From contig JADFPM010000122.1 in assembly GCA_022562335.1 (NCBI GenBank), positions 1 through 8,061 on the forward strand: a DNA stretch of 8,061 nucleotides, written 5' to 3'. The position numbers were made by a program, and so were the translations under genes. The DNA comes from Chloroflexota bacterium (GTDB taxonomy: Bacteria > Chloroflexota > Dehalococcoidia > Lucifugimonadales > UBA3495). Each line of letters starts with the position of its first letter. The stretch's first letter is position 1. Below are positions 5,380-8,061 of the stretch, one piece after another. The notes below the pieces were generated by a model. It was not told the DNA's origin. It ran no database searches and was given only the letters and a program-made list of their open reading frames with translations.

Positions 5380-6465
5380 ATGAAATTCAGCTTATTCTAC
5401 CTATTCAGCGACTTTGGAGCCATCGACCAAGGCCAGGTGTTCGAAGAGGTGTTGGAGGAGATCGAGTACGGCGAAGAGCTGGGTTTTGATTCGGTTTGGC
5501 TGCCGGAGCATCATTTCGCCGTTTATGGGATGTTGGGAAACCCCATGACCATGGCGGCTGCCATTTCCCAGCGGACCCACCGCATGAAGATCGGCACCGC
5601 CATCATGGTCCTTCCCTTTCAGCACCCCCTGCGGGTCGCCGAAGACGCAGCCCTGGTGGATGCCCTCAGCGGTGGAAGGCTGCTTTTAGGATTGGGACGG
5701 GGCTACCAGCCGCCGGAGTTCCACGGTTTCGGAGTCCGCCAGGAGGATTCCAGGGAAATGTTCGTGGAGAGCTTCGAGATCTTAAAGCGGGCCTTGAGCG
5801 GCGAAAAATTCACCTATCACGGCAAATTCTGGACCATCGATGAACCCACCGAGATATTCCCCAAGCCCATCCAGAAACCCCACCCGCCGTTTTACATGGC
5901 GGCCATCAGTCCCGCTTCGTATGACCTGGCGGCCCAGCAAAATATCTCATTGTTGCGCTCGCCCCAGTTCACCGACCTGGGAACCGTGGCCGCGGCCTAT
6001 CAAGGCTACGCCGACAAGATGAAAGAGTTGGGCCACGATGCCAGCAGCCTCGACCAGCCCTTCTCGATACGGACCTTCGTGGCTCCCACCGACGAGGAAG
6101 CCAAGCTGGAGACCAAACACGTGGTCTGGTTTTACCATCTGTTGGCAACCCTTCTGCCGGGAGCGCCGGGGCGGCCCGCTCCAAAATCCGGATATGAAAA
6201 CTATCCCAGGGACCCATCGGTTCTGTCCCAGATCACCGAGGAAGACGTATGGGAGCGGGGCACCTGTTTCGGGTCCCCAGAGCGGGTCACAAAGCTGATG
6301 AAGGACTATATGCACCAGGCCGGGGCCACCCACTTCATGACCCAGATGCGCATCGGGGGCCTGGAACACAAAAAGGTCATGCTGTCCATGGAGCTTTTCG
6401 CCAAACACGTGATGCCGGCACTGCGAGAGGAAGAGGCCAAGATGGACGCCGCCGTGACGGTTTGA
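5380..6465 (+). CDS. LLM-class (luciferase-like) flavin-dependent oxidoreductase
   Basis: This 361-residue protein is of normal family length and reads as a complete luciferase-like TIM barrel. The first strand is MKFSLFYLFSD. SVWLPEHHF follows, with His44/His45, then KIGTAIMVLPFQHPLRVAED and the GGRLLLGLGRGYQPPEFHGF segment (GRGYQ near residues 106-110) that lines the flavin site. PFYMAAISPASYDLAA and GSPERVTKLMKDYMHQAG are typical late elements. Such enzymes use reduced FMN (or F420 in some lineages) to oxygenate organic substrates, often with a separate flavin reductase; none is seen here. The substrate cannot be read from sequence. A strong AGGAGGT lies 6 nt before the ATG. The gene has its own upstream gap with a palindrome, and the RdhA-like gene follows on the same strand after 160 bp. 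Confidence 0.92.
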   Translation: MKFSLFYLFSDFGAIDQGQVFEEVLEEIEYGEELGFDSVWLPEHHFAVYGMLGNPMTMAAAISQRTHRMKIGTAIMVLPFQHPLRVAEDAALVDALSGGRLLLGLGRGYQPPEFHGFGVRQEDSREMFVESFEILKRALSGEKFTYHGKFWTIDEPTEIFPKPIQKPHPPFYMAAISPASYDLAAQQNISLLRSPQFTDLGTVAAAYQGYADKMKELGHDASSLDQPFSIRTFVAPTDEEAKLETKHVVWFYHLLATLLPGAPGRPAPKSGYENYPRDPSVLSQITEEDVWERGTCFGSPERVTKLMKDYMHQAGATHFMTQMRIGGLEHKKVMLSMELFAKHVMPALREEEAKMDAAVTV

Positions 6466-6529
6466 CCAGGCCCCATCTAACGCCGGTGGGTGATGCCCCT
6501 CTGGCAAGATAAACGCAAAAAGAAGGGAT

Positions 6530-6549
6530 GACGCAGGACGCAGGACGCC
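6530..6549 (+). repeat. Short GACGCAG tandem repeat before the RdhA-like gene
   Basis: GACGCAG is repeated twice and then begins a third time (GACGCC), giving about 2.9 units. It lies midway in the 160-bp gap between the flavin oxidoreductase and the RdhA-like gene. It may be replication slippage; no regulatory role can be shown. No clear promoter or terminator was seen in the same gap. Confidence 0.5.
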
Positions 6550-6625
6550 GTTTGATCATGGGGCTGCGAGGGCGGCTCTCTACCTGAGAAATGATGGCCG
6601 GACATGAGCCACTTGGAGAACGAAA

Positions 6626-7909
6626 ATGCTGAAGATTGGACATACCGTGACCCTTCCCAGCCGGAAGCCGGGAGGCCCCCTCTTATCCATCCCCGTTCCC
6701 GAGGAACTGGAGACGGTACCTGGTATTCCCATGCGCGAGGAAGATGTTGACTACTACACCAAGGAATATCCCCTGGACACTCTGAATGTGGAGGAAAGAG
6801 CATCCCGGGACTGGGCCAACCGGATACGCGACCTGCACCCGGAGATGCGGGAGATTCGCCTGGAGCATGAAAGGCTGAACCGGGGACTGATAGAGGCGGC
6901 CCGTCTCACCGGCGATTTGGAGCCCACTGCGCCGGCCAAATACGGCAAAGACGTTACCGAGGAGATCAGGGCCAAGGCCTACGAGTTGGGATACCTTGAG
7001 GTGGGCTTTACGGCGTACGATTCCCATTACACCTACGGGCGCAAGCGGGACTATGTCAAGTTCGAGCATGCCATCTGCCTGGCCTACGAGCAGGATTACG
7101 AGCCGACCCAGACCATCCCCAGCGTGGACGCAGAGATAGTCCACTCCAGCACCTACCGGACGGAAGGCGCCGCCGGGCTGGAGTTGGGAAAATTCATCCG
7201 GACCTTGGGCTATCGTGCCCAGATTCACAGCCCCAACGACAACACCGGCCCCTACATCCCAATGTTCGTCGCGGCCGGGCTGGGTCAGTTGGGGGCCTGC
7301 GGTTACCTGCTGACGCCTCGCGCCGGCTCCAGGTGCCGCCTGATGGTGATCACCACCGATGCCGAGGTGACCTACGACCAGCCGGTAGACTTCGGCATCC
7401 ATGCCTTCTGCCAGGTATGCCAGGTTTGCGTCAACCGGTGTCCCGGCCGGGCGCTGATGCGGGACAAGGTGTGGTGGAGAGGCGTCCAGAAGAACAAACT
7501 CTACTTCAAACGGTGCCGGCCGGTGATGGCCCGTTACCTGGGCTGCGGCATTTGTATGAAGGTGTGCCCCATCCAGAAGTACGGCATGCAGGCGGTGCTG
7601 GAGCACTACGCCGCCACCGGCAATGTGCTGGGCAAGGGGACCCACGATTTGGAAGGTTATGAGATCAGTGGCAAGGGTTACTTCGGTCCCGGTGAGCTTC
7701 CTCTCTTCGACCGGACCTTCTTCGAAATGCCCCACGGCCGGGCCGAGGATTGGGCCTTTGAGGAGTTGAAAAACAAGCTGAAGGAAACCGGCGGCTTGGA
7801 GGACGGTGAAGGAGAGGAGGCATTCGGGGTCTTCAAGACCAAGTTGGCCACCGCTATGAGCCTCAGCGACGACGTCCTCGCCATGGAGTTGGAGGACTAC
7901 ATCGCTTAA
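6626..7909 (+). CDS. Reductive dehalogenase (RdhA)-like cobalamin/Fe-S protein without Tat signal
   Basis: This 427-residue protein belongs to the RdhA/QueG-type corrinoid Fe-S reductases. Two ferredoxin-like motifs lie at Cys262-x2-Cys265-x2-Cys268-x3-Cys272-Pro and Cys307-x2-Cys310-x3-Cys314-Pro, with Cys297 as a possible extra ligand, enough for two [4Fe-4S] clusters. Before them, FVAAGLGQLGACGYLLTPRAG and RLMVITTD match the region that holds the corrinoid in RdhA proteins. GYLEVGFTAYDSHYTYG (from ~120) resembles the N-terminal part of the fold. There is no twin-arginine motif or hydrophobic N-terminus, and no RdhB-like anchor gene in the next 150 bp, so a respiratory membrane role is unlikely. 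Cytoplasmic catabolic RdhAs exist (the Nitratireductor enzyme), which makes reductive dehalogenation possible, but other reductions cannot be excluded. Length is well above QueG-type (~350) and below Tat-exported RdhA (~500). GGAG lies 7 nt before the ATG. Confidence 0.85.
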   Translation: MLKIGHTVTLPSRKPGGPLLSIPVPEELETVPGIPMREEDVDYYTKEYPLDTLNVEERASRDWANRIRDLHPEMREIRLEHERLNRGLIEAARLTGDLEPTAPAKYGKDVTEEIRAKAYELGYLEVGFTAYDSHYTYGRKRDYVKFEHAICLAYEQDYEPTQTIPSVDAEIVHSSTYRTEGAAGLELGKFIRTLGYRAQIHSPNDNTGPYIPMFVAAGLGQLGACGYLLTPRAGSRCRLMVITTDAEVTYDQPVDFGIHAFCQVCQVCVNRCPGRALMRDKVWWRGVQKNKLYFKRCRPVMARYLGCGICMKVCPIQKYGMQAVLEHYAATGNVLGKGTHDLEGYEISGKGYFGPGELPLFDRTFFEMPHGRAEDWAFEELKNKLKETGGLEDGEGEEAFGVFKTKLATAMSLSDDVLAMELEDYIA

Positions 7910-7964
7910 GCCCGGACACCGATGCAATCGAGCCGCCGCTTTACTTGAAGGAGATGGGTGGCCG

Positions 7965-8061
7965 TCAGCCGGCCGAAGCTCTGGGGGTGGAACCCGTCAT
8001 TCGGGCTTCAGTGTAGCGGTTGGCCGGTTTGGGCAGCCCCAGGTTTCCGTGCAACGTGTCT
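7965..8061 (-). CDS. Possible C-terminal tail of a convergent gene (partial)
   Basis: On the minus strand an open frame enters from the right edge and ends with TGA at 7967-7965, giving 31 residues (starting DTLHGNLGLPKPANRYTEAR). The other two minus frames in this stretch stop earlier. It has protein-like composition but is too short to assign a family, and it could be chance. If real, it converges on the RdhA-like gene, leaving 55 bp between the stops, with no obvious terminator. Confidence 0.25.
   Translation of the reverse strand, partial: DTLHGNLGLPKPANRYTEARMTGSTPRASAG

Noticed and set aside
6683..7927. Long minus-strand open frame (414 residues) opposite the RdhA-like gene
   Set aside because: The plus strand encodes clear Fe-S cysteine motifs and has a ribosome site. 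The antisense product shows no family features, and long antisense frames are common at this GC content.
7910..7964. Terminator after the RdhA-like gene
   Set aside because: Only a weak 5-bp pairing (GGCCG/CGGCC near 7960-7974) was found, without a T tract.
1..8061. CRISPR array, tRNA, transposase or phage genes
   Set aside because: No repeat-spacer structure, tRNA-like cloverleaf, transposase motif or terminal inverted repeats were seen on reading both strands.

Overview
The window is a GC-rich bacterial segment with seven well-supported protein-coding genes, one cut by the left edge. It also holds a short possible gene tail at the right edge. The content is a molybdenum hydroxylase, an SQR-like flavoprotein, two hemerythrin-like proteins, a luciferase-like flavin oxidoreductase and a cobalamin/Fe-S reductive-dehalogenase homologue. 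This mix recalls environmental Chloroflexota (Dehalococcoidia and SAR202-like lineages), but the taxonomic guess rests on gene content alone. No rRNA, tRNA, insertion sequence or CRISPR array is visible.

Layout. On the minus strand, 1-1432 (possibly to 1603) is the N-terminal part of a xanthine dehydrogenase/aldehyde oxidase-type large subunit; its C-terminus lies outside the window. A short divergent control region (about 1605-1700) carries a perfect TATAAT for the plus strand, a back-to-back minus-strand promoter candidate and two copies of a 13-bp repeat. On the plus strand follow an SQR-like flavoprotein (1706-2860), a 167-bp gap with a hairpin at the stop codon and three tandem 21-bp units (2949-3011), two paralogous hemerythrin-like genes (3028-3729 and 3807-4520), and a PAS-LuxR regulator (4550-5221). 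After a gap containing a perfect 7-2-7 palindrome come a luciferase-like monooxygenase gene (5380-6465) and a reductive-dehalogenase-like gene (6626-7909). The last 150 bp hold little, apart from a possible C-terminal tail on the minus strand.

How the parts may fit. SQR-like protein, two hemerythrins and the PAS-LuxR protein are co-oriented; the two hemerythrin genes and the regulator are separated by 77 and 29 bp and probably form one transcription unit. The SQR homologue retains both cysteines expected for sulfide/persulfide chemistry. The hemerythrins could bind O2 or NO, and the regulator's PAS domain has five cysteines in 25 residues. Together they look like a sulfur/oxygen/NO-responsive module with its own regulator (inference). 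The flanking molybdenum hydroxylase, flavin oxidoreductase and RdhA-like protein suggest catabolism of resistant organic or halogenated compounds.

Most interesting points: asymmetric loss of a putative metal-ligand segment in the first hemerythrin, the 21-bp repeat array before it, the cysteine-rich PAS domain, the operator-like palindrome, and a cytoplasmic-looking RdhA homologue next to a flavin monooxygenase.
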